Source of the DNA: Morinoia aosen
Lineage: Eukaryota; Arthropoda; Malacostraca; Amphipoda; Talitridae
Direction of reading: 5' to 3'
NCBI GenBank assembly: GCA_030386875.1
Contig: CM059573.1
Span: forward strand, 27,135,891 to 27,199,890
Length of the DNA: 64,000 bases
Shown: piece by piece, positions 35,090 through 49,782 of the stretch
How the letters are laid out: every line of letters starts with the position of its first letter
Numbering within the stretch: the stretch's first letter is position 1
Position numbers and translations under genes: made by a program
The notes under the pieces: generated by a model
What the model was told of the DNA's origin: nothing
What the model saw: the letters and a program-made list of their open reading frames with translations, nothing else
Database searches by the model: none

Positions 35090-38000
35090 TTAAACTCCTT
35101 GGTCCTTGTGACTCTTAAACTACTTGGTCCTTGTGACTCTTAAACTACTCGGTCCTTGTGACTCTTGAACTACTTGGTCCTTGTGACTCTTAAACTACTT
35201 GGTCCTTGTGACTCTTAAACTACTTGGTCCTTGTGACTCTTAAACTACTTGGTCCTTGTGACTCTTAAACTACTTGGTCCTTGTGACTCTTAAACTACTT
35301 GATCCTTGTGACTCTTAAACTACGCGGTCCTTGTGACTCTTAAACTACTTGGTCCTTGTGACTCTTAAACTACTTGGTCCTTGTGACTCTTAAACTACGC
35401 GGTCCTTGTGACTCTTAAACTACTTGGTCCTTGTGACTCATAAACTACTTGGTCCTTGTGACTCTTAAACTACTTGGTCCTTGTGACTCTTAAACTACGC
35501 GGTCCTTGTGACTCTTAAACTACTTGGTCCATGTGACTCTTAAACTACTTGGTCCTTGTGACTCTTAAACTACTTGGTCCTTGTGACTCTTAAACTACGT
35601 GGTCCTTGTGACTCTTAAACTACTTGGTCCTTGTGACTCTTGAACTACTTGGTCCTTGTGACTCTTAAACTACTTGGTCCTTGTGACTCTTAAACTACTT
35701 GGTCCTTGTGACTCTTAAACTAATTGGTCCTTGTGACTCTAAACTACTTGGTCCTTGTGACTTTTAAACTACTTGGTCCTTGTGACTCTTAAACTACGCG
35801 GTCCTTGTGACTCTTAAACTACGCGGTCCTTGTGACTCTTAAACTACGCGGTCCTTGTGACTCTTAAACTACTCGGTCCTTGTGACTCTTAAACTACTTG
35901 GTCCTTGTGACTCTTAAACTACTTGGTCCTTGTGACTCTTAAACTACGCGGTCCTTGTGACTCTTAAACTACTCGGTCCTTGTGACTCTTAAACTACGCG
36001 GTCTTTGTGACTCTCAAACTATTCGGTCCTTGTGACTCTTAAACTACGCGGTCCTTGTGACTCTTAAACTACTTGGTCCTTGTGACTCTTAAACTACTTG
36101 GTCATTGTGACTCTTAAACTACTTGGTCCTTGTGACTCTTAAACTCCTCGGTCCTTGTGACTCTAAACTACTTGGTCCTTGTGACTCTTAAACTACGCGG
36201 TCCTTGTGACTCTTAAACTACGCGGTCCTTGTGACTCTTAAACTACTTGGTCCTTGTGACTCTTAAACTCCTCGGTCCTTGTGACTCTAAACTACTTGGT
36301 CCTTGTGACTCTTAAACTACGCGGTCCTTGTAACTCTTAAACTACTCGGCCCTTGTGACTCTTAAACTACTTGGTCCTTGTGACTCTTAAACTACTTGGT
36401 CCTTGTGACTCTTAAACTACGCGGTCCTTGTGACTCTTAAACTACGCGGTCCTTGTGACTCTTAAACTACTTGGTCCTTGTGACTCTTAAACTACTTGGT
36501 CCTTGTGACTCTTATACTACGCGGTCCTTGTGACTCTTAAACTACTTGGTCCTTGTGACTCTTAAACTACTTGGTCCTTGTGACTCTTAAACTACTTGGT
36601 CCTTGTGACTCTTAAACTACGTGGTCCTTGTGACTCATAAACTACTTGGTCCTTGTGACTCTTAAACTACTTGGTCCTTGTGACTCTTAAACTACTTGGT
36701 CCTTGTGACTCTTAAACTACTTGGTCCTTGTGACTCTTAAACTAATTGGTCCTTGTGACTCTAAACTACTCGGTCCTTGTGACTTTTAAACTACTTGGTC
36801 CTTGTGACTCTTAAACTACGCGGTCCTTGTGACTCTTAAACTACGCGGTCATTGTGACTCTTAAACTACGCGGTCCTTGTGACTCTTAAACTACTCGGTC
36901 CTTGTGACTCTTAAACTACTTGGTCCTTGTGACTCTTAAACTACTTGGTCCTTGTGACTCTTAAACTACGCGGTCCTTGTGACTCTTAAACTACTTGGTC
37001 CTTGTGACTCTTAAACTAAGCGGTCTTTGTGACTCTTAAACTCCTCGGTCCTTGTGGCTCTTAAACTACGCGGTCCTTGTGACTCTTAAACTACTTGGTC
37101 CTTGTGACTCTTAAACTACTTGGTCCTTGTGACTCTTAAACTACTTGGTCCTTGTGACTCTTAAACTCCTCGGTCCTTGTGACTCTAAACTACTTGGTCC
37201 TTGTGACTCTTAAACTACGCGGTCCTTGTGACTCTTAACCTACGCGGTCCTTGTGACTCTTAAACTACTTGGTCCTTGTGACTCTTACACTACTTGGTCC
37301 TTTTGACTCTTGAACTACTTGGTCCTTGTGACTCTTAAACTACTTGGTCCTTGTGACTCTAAACTACTTGGTCCTTGTGACTCTTAAACTACGCGGTCCT
37401 TGTGACTCTTAAACTACGCGGTCCTTGTGACTCTTAAACTACTTGGTTCTTGTGACTCTTAAACTACGCGGTCCTTGTGACTCTTAAACTACTGGGTCCT
37501 TGTGACTCTTAAACTACTTGGTCCTTGTGACTCTTAAACTACTTGGTCCTTGTGACTCTTAAACTACTTGGTCCTTGTGACTCTTAAACTACTTGGTCCT
37601 TGTGACTCTTAAACTACTCGGTCCTTGTGACTCTTAAACTACTCGGTCCTCGTGACTCTTAAACTACTTGGTCCTTGTGACTCTTAAACTACTTGGTCCT
37701 TGTGACTCTTAAACTACTTGGTCCTTGTGACTCTTAAACTACTTGGTCCTTGTGACTCTTAAACTACTTGGTCCTTGTGACTCTTAAACTACTTGGTCCT
37801 TGTGACTCTTAAACTAATTGGTCCTTGTGACTCTAAACTACTCGGTCCTTGTGACTTTTAAACTACTTGGTCCTTGTGACTCTTAAACTACGCGGTCCTT
37901 GTGACTCTTAAACTACGCGGTCCTTGTGACTCTTAAACTACGCAGTCCTTGTGACTCTTAAACTACTCGGTCCTTCTGACTCTTAAACTACTTGGTCCTT

Positions 38001-41000
38001 GTGACTCTTAAACTACTTGGTTCTTGTGACTCTTAAACTTCGCGGTCCTTGTGACTCTTAAACTACTTGGTCCTTGTGACTCTTAAACTACGCGGTCTTT
38101 GGGACTCTTAAACTACTCGGTCCTTGTGGCTCTTAAACTACGCGGTCCTTGTGACTCTTAAACTACTTGGTCCTTGTGACTCTTAAACTACTAGGTCCTT
38201 GTAACTCTTAAACTACTTGGTCCTTGTGACTCTTAAACTCCTCGGTCCTTGTGACTCTAAACTACTTGGTCCTTGTGACTCTTAAACTACGCGGTCCTTG
38301 TGACTCTTAAACTACGCGGTCCTTGTGACTCTTAAACTACTTGGTCCTTGTGACTCTTAAACTACTTGGTCCTTTTGACTCTTGAACTACTTGGTCCTTG
38401 TGACTCTTAAACTACTTGGTCCTTGTGACTCTAAACTACTTGGTCCTTGTGACTCTTAAACTACGCGGTCCTTGTGACTCTTAAACTACGCGGTCCTTGT
38501 GACTCTTAAACTACTTGGTTCTTGTGACTCTTAAACTACGCGGTCCTTGTGACTCTTAAACTACTGGGTCCTTGTGACTCTTAAACTACTTGGTCCTTGT
38601 GACTCTTAAACTACTTGGTCCTTGTGACTCTTAAACTACTTGGTCCTTGTGACTCTTAAACTACTTGGTCCTTGTGACTCTTAAACTACTCGGTCCTTGT
38701 GACTCTTAAACTACTCGGTCCTTGTGACTCTTAAACTACTTGGTCCTTGTGACTCTTAAACTACTTGGTCCTTGTGACTCTTAAACTACTTGGTCCTTGT
38801 GACTCTTAAACTACTTGGTCCTTGTGACTCTTAAACTACTTGGTCCTTTTGACTCTTAAACTACTTGGTCCTTGTGACTCATAAACTACTTGGTCCTTAT
38901 GACTCTTAAACTACTTGGTCCTTGTGACTCATAAACTACTTGGTCCTTGTGACTCGTAAACTACTTGGTCCTTGTGACTCTTAAACTACTTGGTCCTTGT
39001 GACTCTTAAACTACGCGGTCCTTGTGACTCTTAAACTACTTGGTCCTTGTGACTCTTAAACTACTTGGTCCTTTTGACTCTTGAACTACTTGGTCCTTGT
39101 GACTCTTAAACTACTTGGTCCTTGTGACTCTAAACTACTTGGTCCTTGTGACTCTTAAACTACGCGGTCCTTGTGACTCTTAAACTACGCGGTCCTTGTG
39201 ACTCTTAAACTACTTGGTTCTTGTGACTCTTAAACTACGCGGTCCTTGTGACTCTTAAACTACTGGGTCCTTGTGACTCTTAAACTACTTGACTCTTAAA
39301 CTACTTGGTCCTTGTGACTCTTAAACTACTTGGTCCTTGTGACTCTTAAACTACTTGGTCCTTGTGACTCTTAAACTACTCGGTCCTTGTGACTCTTAAA
39401 CTACTCGGTCCTTGTGACTCTTAAACTACTTGGTCCTTGTGACTCTTAAACTACTTGGTCCTTGTGACTCTTAAACTACTTGGTCCTTGTGACTCTTAAA
39501 CTACTTGGTCCTTGTGACTCTTAAACTACTTGGTCCTTGTGACTCTTAAACTACTTGGTCCTTGTGACTCTTAAACTAATTGGTCCTTGTGACTCTAAAC
39601 TACTCGGTCCTTGTGACTTTTAAACTACTTGGTCCTTGTGACTCTTAAACTACGCGGTCCTTGTGACTCTTAAACTACGCGGTCCTTGTGACTCTTAAAC
39701 TACTCGGTCCTTGTGACTCTTAAACTACTTGGTCCTTGTGACTCTTAAACTACTTGGTCCTTGTGACTCTTAAACTACGCGGTCCTTGTGACTCTTAAAC
39801 TACTTGGTCCTTGTGACTCTTAAACTACGCGGTCTTTGTGACTCTTAAACTACTCGGTCCTTGTGGCTCTTAAACTACGCGGTCCTTGTGACTCTCAAAC
39901 TACTTGGTCCTTGTGACTCTTAAACTACTTGATCCTTGTGACTCTTAAACTACTTGGTCCTTGTGACTCCTAAACTCCTCGGTCCTTGTGACTCTAAACT
40001 ACTTGGTCCTTGTGACTCTCAAACTACGCGGTCCTTGTGACTCTTAAACTACGCGGTCCTTGTGACTCTTAAACTACTTGGTCCTTGTGACTCTTAAACT
40101 ACTTGGTCCTTTTGACTCTTGAACTACTTGGTCCTTGTGACTCTCAAACTACTTGGTCCTTGTGACTCTAAACTACTTGGTCCTTGTGACTCTTAAACTA
40201 CGCGGTCCTTGTGACTCTTAAACTACGCGGTCCTTGTGACTCTTAAACTACTTGGTTCTTGTGACTCTTAAACTACGCGGTCCTTGTGACTCTTAAACTA
40301 CTGGGTCCTTGTGACTCTTAAAGTACTTGGTCCTTGTGACTCTTAAACTACTTGGTCCTTGTGACTCCTAAACTACTTGGTCCTTGTGACTCTTAAACTA
40401 CTTGGTCCTTGTGACTCTTAAACTAATTGGTCCTTGTGACTCTAAACTACTCGGTCCTTGTGACTTTTAAACTACTTGGTCCTTGTGACTCTTAAACTAC
40501 GCGGTCCTTGTGACTCTTAAACTACGCGGTCCTTGTGACTCTTAAACTACGCGGTCCTTGTGACTCTTAAACTACTCGGTCCTTGTGACTCTTAAACTAC
40601 TTGGTCCTTGTGACTCTTAAACTACTTGGTGCTTGTGACTCTTAAACTACGCGGTCCTTGTGACTCTTAAACTACTTGGTCCTTGTGACTCTTAAACTAC
40701 GCGGTCTTTGTGACTCTTAAACTACTTGGTCCTTGTGACTCTTAAACTACTTGGTCCTTGTGACTCTTAAACTACTTGGTCCTTGTGACTCTTAAACTAC
40801 TTGGTCCTTGTGACTCTTAAACTACTTGGTCCTTGTGAGTCTTAAACTACTCGGTCCTTGTGACTCTTAAACTACTCGGTCCTTGTGACTCTTAAACTAC
40901 TTGGTCCTTGTTACTCTTAAACTACTTGGTCCTTGTGACTCTTAAACTACTTGGTCCTTGTGACTCTCAAACTACTTGGTCCTTGTGACTCTTAAACTAC

Positions 41001-44000
41001 TTGGTCCTTTTGACTCTTAAACTACTTGGTCCTTGTGACTCATAAACTACTTGGTCCTTGTGACTCTTAAACTACTTGGTCCTTGTGACTCATAAACTAC
41101 TTGGTCCTTGTGACTCGTAAACTACTTGGTCCTTGTGACTCTTAAACTACTTGGTCCTTGTGACTCTTAAACTACGCGGTCCTTGTGACTCTTAAACTAC
41201 TTGGTCCTTGTGACTCTTAAACTACGCGGTCTTTGTGACTCTTAAACTACTCGGTCCTTGTGGCTCTTAAACTACGCGGTCCTTGTGACTCTTAAACTAC
41301 TTGGTCCTTGTGACTCTTAAACTACTTGGTCCTTGTGACTCTCAAACTACTTGGTCCTTGTGACTCTTAAACTCCTCGGTCCTTGTGACTCCAAACTACT
41401 TGGTCCTTGTGACTCTTAAACTACGCGGTCCTTGTGACTCTTAAACTACGCGGTCCTTGTGACTCTTAAACTACTTGGTCCTTGTGACTCTTAAACTACT
41501 TGGTCCTTTTGACTCTTGAACTACTTGGTCCTTGTGACTCTTAAACTACTTGGTCCTTGTGACTCTAAACTACTTGGTCCTTGTGACTCTTAAACTACGC
41601 GGTCCTTGTGACTCTTGAACTACGCGGTCCTTGTGACTCTTAAACTACTTGGTTCTTGTGACTCTTGAACTACGCGGTCCTTGTGACTCTTAAACTACTG
41701 GGTCCTTGTGACTCTTAAACTACTTGACTCTTAAACTACTTGGTCCTTGTGACTCTTAAACTACTTGGTCCTTGTGACTCTTAAACTACTTGGTCCTTGT
41801 GACTCTTAAACTACTCGGTCTTTGTGACTCTTAAACTACTTGGTCCTTGTGACTCTTAAACTATTTGGTCCTTGTGACTCTTAAACTACGCGGTCCTTGT
41901 GACTCTTAAACTACGCGGTCTTTGTGACTCCTAAACTACTTGGTCCTTGTGACTCTTAAACTACGCGGTCCTTGTGACTCTTAAACTATTTGGTCCATGT
42001 GACTCTTAAACTACTTGGTCCTTGTGACCTTGAACTACTTGGTCCTTGTGACTCTTAAACTACGCGGTCCGTGTGACTCTTAAAATACTTGGTCCTTGTG
42101 ACTCTTAGACTACTTGGTCCTTGTGACTCTTAAACTACGCGGTCCTTGTGACTCTTAAACTACTTGGTCCTTGTGACTCTTAAACTACTTGGTCCTTGTG
42201 ACTCTTAAACTACTTGGTCCTTGTGACTCTTAAACTACTTGGTCCTTGTGACTCTTAAACTACTTGGTCCTTGTGACTCATAAACTACTTGGTCCTTGTG
42301 ACTCTTAAACTACTTGGTCCTTGTGACTCTTAAACTACTTGGTCCTTGTGACTCTTAAACTACTTGGTCCTTGTGACTCTTAAACTACTTGGTCCTTGTG
42401 ACTCTTAAACTACTTGGTCCTTGTGACTCTTAAACTACGCGGTCCTTGTGACTTTTATACTCCTTGGTCCTTGTGACTCTTAAACTACTTGGTCCTTGTG
42501 ACTCTTAAACTACGCGGACCTTGTGACTCTTAAACTACGCGGTCCTTGTGACTCTTAAACTTCGCGGTCGTTGTGACTCTTAAACTACTCGGTCCTTGTG
42601 ACTTTTAAACTACTTGGTCCTTGTGACTCTTAAACTACTTGGTCCTTGTGACTCTTAAACTACTTGGTCCTTGTGACTCTTAAACTACTTGGTCCTTGTG
42701 ACTCTTAAACTACTTGGTCCTTGTGACTCCTAAACTACTTGGTCCTTGTGACTTTTAAACTACTTGGTCCTTGTGACTCTTAAACTACGCGGTCCTTGTG
42801 ACTCTTAAACTACTTGGTCCTTGTGACTCTTAAACTAATTGGTCCTTGTGACTCTTAAACTACTTGGTCCTTGTGACTCTTAAACTACGCGGTCCTTGTG
42901 ACTCTTAAACTACGCGGTCCTTGTGACTCTTAAACTACGCGGTCCTTGTGACTCTTAAACTACTTGGTCCTTGTGACTCTTAAACTACTTGGTCCTTGTG
43001 ACTCTTAAACTACTTGGTCCTTGTGACTCTTAAACTACTTGGTCCTTGTGACTCTTAAACTACTTGGTCCTTGTGACTCTTAAACTACTTGGTCCTTGTG
43101 ACTCTTAAACTAATTGGTCCTTGTGACTCTAAACTACTCGGTCCTTGTGACTTTTAAACTACTTGGTCCTTGTGACTCTTAAACTACGCGGTCCTTGTGA
43201 CTCTTAAACTACGCGGTCCTTGTGACTCTTAAACTACTCGGTCCTTGTGACTCTTAAACTACTTGGTCCTTGTGACTCTTAAACTACTTGGTCCTTGTGA
43301 CTCTTAAACTACGCGGTCCTCGTGACTCTTAAACTACTTGGTCCTTGTGACTCTTAAACTACGCGGTCTTTGTGACTCTTAAACTACTCGGTCCTTCTGG
43401 CTCTTAAACTACGCGGTCCTTGTGACTCTTAAACTACTTGGTCCTTGTGACTCTTAAACTACTTGGTCCTTGTGACTCTTAAACTACTTGGTCCTTGTGA
43501 CTCCTAAACTCCTCGGTCCTTGTGACTCTAAACCACTTTGTCCTTGTGACTCTTAAACTACGCGGTCCTTGTGACTCTTAAACTACGCGGTCCTTGTGAC
43601 TCTTAAACTACTTGGTCCTTGTGACTCTTAAACTACTTGGTCCTTTTGACTCTTGAACTACTTGGTCCTTGTGACTCTTAAACTACTTGGTCCTTGTGAC
43701 TCTAAACTACTTGGTCCTTGTGACTCTTAAACTACGCGGTTCTTGTGACTCTTAAACTACGCGGTCCTTGTGACTCTTAAACTACTTGGTTCTTGTGACT
43801 CTTAAACTACGCGGTCCTTGTGACTCTTAAACTACTGGGTCCTTGTGACTCTTAAACTACTTGGTCCTTGTGACTCTTAAACTACTTGGTCCTTGTGACT
43901 CTTAAACTACTTGGTCCTTGTGACTCTTAAACTACTTGGTCCTTGTGACTCTTAAACTACTCGGTCCTTGTGACTCTTAAACTACTTGGTCCTTGTGACT

Positions 44001-47000
44001 CATAAACTACTTGGTCCTTGTGACTCGTAAACTACTTGGTCCTTGTGACTCTTAAACTACTTGGTCCTTGTGACTCTTAAACTACTTGGGCCATGTGACT
44101 CTTAAACAACTTGGTCCTTGTGACTCTTAAACTACGCGGTCCTTATGACTTTTAAACTCCTTGGTCCTTGTGACTCTTAAACTACTTGGTCCTTGTGACT
44201 CTTAAACTACGCGGTCCTTGTGACTCTTAAACTACGCTGTCCTTGTGACTCTTAAACTACTTGGTCCTTGTGACTCTTAAACTACTTGGTCCTTGTGACT
44301 CTTAAACTACTTGGTCCTTGTGACTCTTAAACTACTTGGTCCTTGTGACTCTTAAACTACTTGGTTCTTGTGACTCTCAAACTACTCAGTCCTTGTGACT
44401 CTTAAACTACTTGGTCCTTGTGACTCTTAAACTACGCGGTCCTTGTGACTCTTAAACTACGCGGTCCTTGTGACTCTTAAACTACTTGGTCCTTGTGACT
44501 CTTAAACTACTTGGTCCTTGTGACTCCTATACTACGCGGTCCTTGTGACTCTTAAACTACGCGGTCCTTGTGACTCTTAAACTACTTGGTCCTTGTGACT
44601 CTTAAACTACTTGGTCCTTGTGACTCGTAAACTACGCGGTCCTTGTGATTCTTGAACTACGCGGTCCTTGTGACTCTTAAACTACTTGGTCCTTGTGACT
44701 CTTAAACTACGCGGTCCTTGTGACTCTTAAACTACTCGGTCCTTGTGACTCTTAAACTACTTGGTCCTTGTGACTCTTTATCTACTTGGTCCTTGTGACT
44801 CTTAAACTACTTGGTCTTTGTGACTCTTAAACTACTTGGTCTTTGTGACTCTTAAACTACTTGGTCCTTGTGACTCTTAAACTATTTGGTCCTTGTGACT
44901 CTTAAACTACTTGGTCCTTGTGACTCCTAAACTCCTCGGTCCTTGTGACTCTAAACTACTTGGTCCTTGTGACTCTTAAACTACGCGGTCCTTGTGACTC
45001 TTAAACTACGCGGTCCTTGTGACTCTTAAACTACTTGGTCCTTGTGACTCTTAAACTACTTGGTCCTTTTGACTCTTGAACTACTTGGTCCTTGTGACTC
45101 TTAAACTACTTGGTCCTTGTGACTCTAAACTACTTGGTCCTTGTGACTCTTAAACTACGCGGTTCTTGTGACTCTTAAACTACGCGGTCCTTGTGACTCT
45201 TAAACTACTTGGTTCTTGTGACTCTTAAACTACGCGGTCCTTGTGACTCTTAAACTACTGGGTCCTTGTGACTCTTAAACTACTTGGTCCTTGTGACTCT
45301 TAAACTACGCGGTCCTTGTGACTTTTAAACTCCTTGGTCCTTGTGACTCTTAAACTACTTGGTCCTTGTGACTCTTAAACTACGCGGTCCTTGTGACTCT
45401 TAAACTACTTGGTCCTTGTGACTCTTAAACTACTTGGTCCTTGTGACTCTTAAACTACTTGGTCCTTGTGACTCTTAAACTACTTGGTCCTTGTGACTCT
45501 TAAACTACTTGGTTCTTGTGACTCTCAAACTACTCAGTCCTTGTGACTCTTAAACTACTTGGTCCTTGTGACTCTTAAACTACGCGGTCCTTGTGACTCT
45601 TAAACTACGCGGTCCTTGTGACTCTTAAACTACTTGGTCCTTGTGACTCTTAAACTACTTGGTCCTTGTGACTCCTATACTACGCGGTCCTTGTGACTCT
45701 TAAACTACGCGGTCCTTGTGACTCTTAAACTACTTGGTCCTTGTGACTCTTAAACTACTTGGTCCTTGTGACTCGTAAACTACGCGGTCCATGTGATTCT
45801 TGAACTACGCGGTCCTTGTGACTCTTAAACTACTTGGTCCTTGTGACTCTTAAACTACGCGGTCCTTGTGACTCTTAAACTACTCGGTCCTTGTGACTCT
45901 TAAACTACTTGGTCCTTGTGACTCTTTATCTACTTGGTCCTTGTGACTCTTAAACTACTCTTTCTTTGTGACTCTTAAACTACTTGGTCTTTGTGACTCT
46001 TAAACTACTTGGTCCTTGTGACTCTTAAACTATTTGGTCCTTGTGACTCTTAAACTACGCGGTCCTTGTGACTCTTAAACTACGCGGTCTTTGTGACTCT
46101 TAAACTACTTGGTCCTTGTGACTCTTAAACTACGCGGTCCTTGTGACTCTTAAACTATTTGGTCCATGTGACTCTTAAACTACTTGGTCCTTGTGACCTT
46201 GAACTACTTGGTCCTTGTGACTCTTAAACTACGCGGTCCGTGTGACTCTTAAAATACTTGGTCCTTGTGACTCTTAGACTACTTGGTCCTTGTGACTCTT
46301 AAACTACGCGGTCCTTGTGACTCTTAAACTACTTGGTCCTTGTGACTCTTAAACTACTTGGTCCTTGTGACTCTTAAACTACTTGGTCCTTGTGACTCTT
46401 AAACTACTTGGTCCTTGTGACTCTTAAACTACTTGGTCCTTGTGACTCATAAACTACTTGGTCCTTGTGACTCTTAAACTACTTGGTCCTTGTGACTCTT
46501 AAACTACTTGGTCCTTGTGACTCTTAAACTACTTGGTCCTTGTGACTCTTAAACTACTTGGTCCTTGTGACTCTTAAACTACTTGGTCCTTGTGACTCTT
46601 AAACTACGCGGTCCTTGTGACTTTTATACTCCTTGGTCCTTGTGACTCTTAAACTACTTGGTCCTTGTGACTCTTAAACTACGCGGACCTTGTGACTCTT
46701 AAACTACGCGGTCCTTGTGACTCTTAAACTTCGCGGTCGTTGTGACTCTTAAACTACTCGGTCCTTGTGACTTTTAAACTACTTGGTCCTTGTGACTCTT
46801 AAACTACTTGGTCCTTGTGACTCTTAAACTACTTGGTCCTTGTGACTCTTAAACTACTTGGTCCTTGTGACTCTTAAACTACTTGGTCCTTGTGACTCCT
46901 AAACTACTTGGTCCTTGTGACTTTTAAACTACTTGGTCCTTGTGACTCTTAAACTACGCGGTCCTTGTGACTCTTAAACTACTTGGTCCTGGTGACTCTT

Positions 47001-49782
47001 AAACTAATTGGTCCTTGTGACTCTTAAACTACTTGGTCCTTGTGACTCTTAAACTACGCGGTCCTTGTGACTCTTAAACTACGCGGTCCTTGTGACTCTT
47101 AAACTACGCGGTCCTTGTGACTCTTAAACTACTTGGTCCTTGTGACTCTTAAACTACGCGGTCCTTGTGACTCTTAAACTACTTGGTCCTTGTGACTCTT
47201 AAACTACTTGGTCCTTGTGACTCCTAAACTACTTGGTCCTTGTGACTCTTAAACTACTTGGTCCTTGTGACTCTTAAACTACGAGGTCATTGTGACTCTT
47301 AAACTACTTGGTCCTTGTGACTCTTAAACTACTTGGTCCTTCTGACTCTTAAACTACTTGGTCCTTGTGACTCTTAAACTACTTGGACCTTGTGACTCTT
47401 AAACTACTTGGTCCTTGTGACTCTTAAACTACTTGGTCCTTCTGACTCTTAAACTACTTGGTCCTTGTGACTCTTAAACTACGCGGTCCTTGTGACTCTT
47501 AAACTACTTGGTCCTTGTGACTCTTAAACTACGCGGTCCTTGTGACTCTTAAACTACTTGGTCCTTGTGACTCTTAAACTACTTGGTCCTTGTGACTCCT
47601 AAACTACTTGGTCCTTGTGACTCTTAAACTACTTGGTCCTTGTGACTCTTAAACTACTTGGTCCTTGTGACTCTTAAACTACTTGGTCCTTGTGACTCTT
47701 AAACTACTTGGTCCTTGTGACTCTTAAACTAATTGGTCCTTGTGACTCTTAAAACTACGCGGTCCTTGTGACTCTTAAACTACTTGGTCCTTGTGACTCT
47801 TAAACTACTTGGTCCTTGTGACTCTTAAACTACTTGGTCCTTGTGACTCTTAAACTACTTGGTCCTTCTGACTCTTAAACTAATTGGTCCTTGTGACTCT
47901 TAAACTACGCGGTCCTTGTGACTCTTAAACTACTTGGTCCTTGTGACTCTTAAACTACGCGGTCCTTGTGACTCTTAAACTACTTGGTCCTTGTGACTCT
48001 TAAACTACTTGGTCCTTGTGACTCCTAAACTACTTGGTCCTTGTGACTCTTAAACTTCGCGGTCGTTGTGACTCTTAAACTACTTGGTCCTTGTGACTCC
48101 TAAACTACGCGGTCCTTGTGACTCTTAAACTACTTGGTCCTTGTGACTCTTAAACTACTTGGTCCTTGTGACTCCTAAACTACTTGGTCCTTGTGACTCT
48201 TAAACTTCGCGGTCGTTGTGACTCTTAAACTACTCGGTCCTTGTGACTCTTAAACTACTTGATCCTTGTGACTCTTAAACTTCGCGGTCGTTGTGACTCT
48301 TAAACTACTCGGTCCTTGTGACTCTTAAACTACTTGGTCCTTGTGACTCTTAAACTACTTGGTCCTTGTGACTCTTAAACTACTTGGTCCTTGTGACTCT
48401 TAAACTACTTGGTCCTTCTGACTCTTAAACTTCTTGGTCCTTGTGACTCTTAAACTACGCGGTCCTTGTGACTCTTAAACTACTTGGTCCTTGTGACTCT
48501 TAAACTACGCGGTCCTTGTGACTCTTAAACTACTTGGTCCTTGTGACTCTTAAACTACTTGGTCCTTGTGACTCCTAAACTACTTGGTCCTTGTGACTCT
48601 TAAACTACTTGGTCCTTGTGACTCTTAAACTACTTGGTCCTTGTGACTCTTAAACTACTTGGTCCTTGTGACTCTTAAACTACTTGGTCCTTGTGACTCT
48701 TAAACTACTTGGTCCTTGTGACTCTTAAACTACTCGGTCCTTGTGACTCTTAAACTACTTGGTCCTTGTGACTCTTAAACTACTCGGTCCTTGTGACTCT
48801 TAAACTACTCGGTCCTTGTGACTCTTAAACTACTCGGTCCTTGTGACTCTTAAACTACTTGTTCCTTTTGACTCTTAAACTACTTGGTCCTTGTGACTCT
48901 TAAACTACTCGGTCCTTGTGACTCTTAAACTACTTGGTCCTTGTGACTCTTAAACTTCGCGGTCGTTGTGACTCTTAAACTATTCGATCCTTGTGACTCT
49001 TAAACTACTTGGTCCTTGTGACTCTTAAACTACTTGGTCCTTGTGACTCTTAAACTACTTGGTCCTTGTGACTCTTAAACTACTTGGTCCTTGTGACTCT
49101 TAAACTACTTGGTCCTTGTGACTCTTAAAACTACGCGGTCCTTGTGACTCTTAAACTACTTGGTCCTTGTGACTCTTAAACTACTTGGTCCTTGTGACTC
49201 TTAAACTACTTGGTCCTTGTGACTCTTAAACTACTTGGTCCTTGTGACTCTTAAACTACGCGGTCCTTGTGACTCTTAAACTACTCGGTCCTTGTGACTC
49301 TTAAACTACTTGGTCCTTGTGACTCTTGAACTACTTGGTCCTTGTGACTCTTAAACTACTTGGTCCTTGTGAATCTTAAACTTCTTGGTCCTTGTGACTC
49401 TTAAACTACTCGGTCCTTGTGACTCTTGAACTACTTGGTCCATGTGACTCTTGAACTACTTGGTCTTTGTGACTCTTAAACTACTTGGTACTTGTGACTC
49501 TTAAACTACTTGGTCCTTGTGACTCTTAAACTACTCGGTCCTTGTGACTCCTAAACTACTCGGTCCTTGTGACTCTTAAACTACTTGTTCCTTGTGACTC
49601 TTGAACTACTTGGTCCTTGTGACTCTTAAACTACTCGGTCTTTGTGACTCTTGAACTACTTGGTCCTTGTGACTCTTGAACTACTTGGTCCTTGTGACTT
49701 TTGAACTACTTGGTCCTTGTGACTCTTGAAATACTTGGTACTTGTGACTCTTGAACTACTCGGTCCTTGTGACTTTAAACTA
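35090..49782. repeat. 25-bp minisatellite, close to 590 units
   Basis: Almost uninterrupted tandem array. The unit is CTTAAACTA, one variable dinucleotide context (CTT, CGC, CTC, less often CGT, CTG, ATT), then GGTCC and TTGTGACT. Most variation is confined to that spot; the rest is close to invariant. Units of 24 bp lacking one T (CTCTAAAC) recur. Higher-order organisation is clear: the marker GGTCCTTTTGACTCTTGAAC recurs at about 37294, 38368, 39067, 40105, 41502, 43639 and 45062. A block at 41870-42830 recurs near 46040-47000, and a 14-bp unit deletion at 39291 recurs at 41726. All frames are stopped within a few units; it is non-coding. Confidence 0.97.

Noticed and set aside
35090..49782. 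CRISPR-like regular array
   Set aside because: There are no unique spacers, units follow directly on each other, and the context is eukaryotic.
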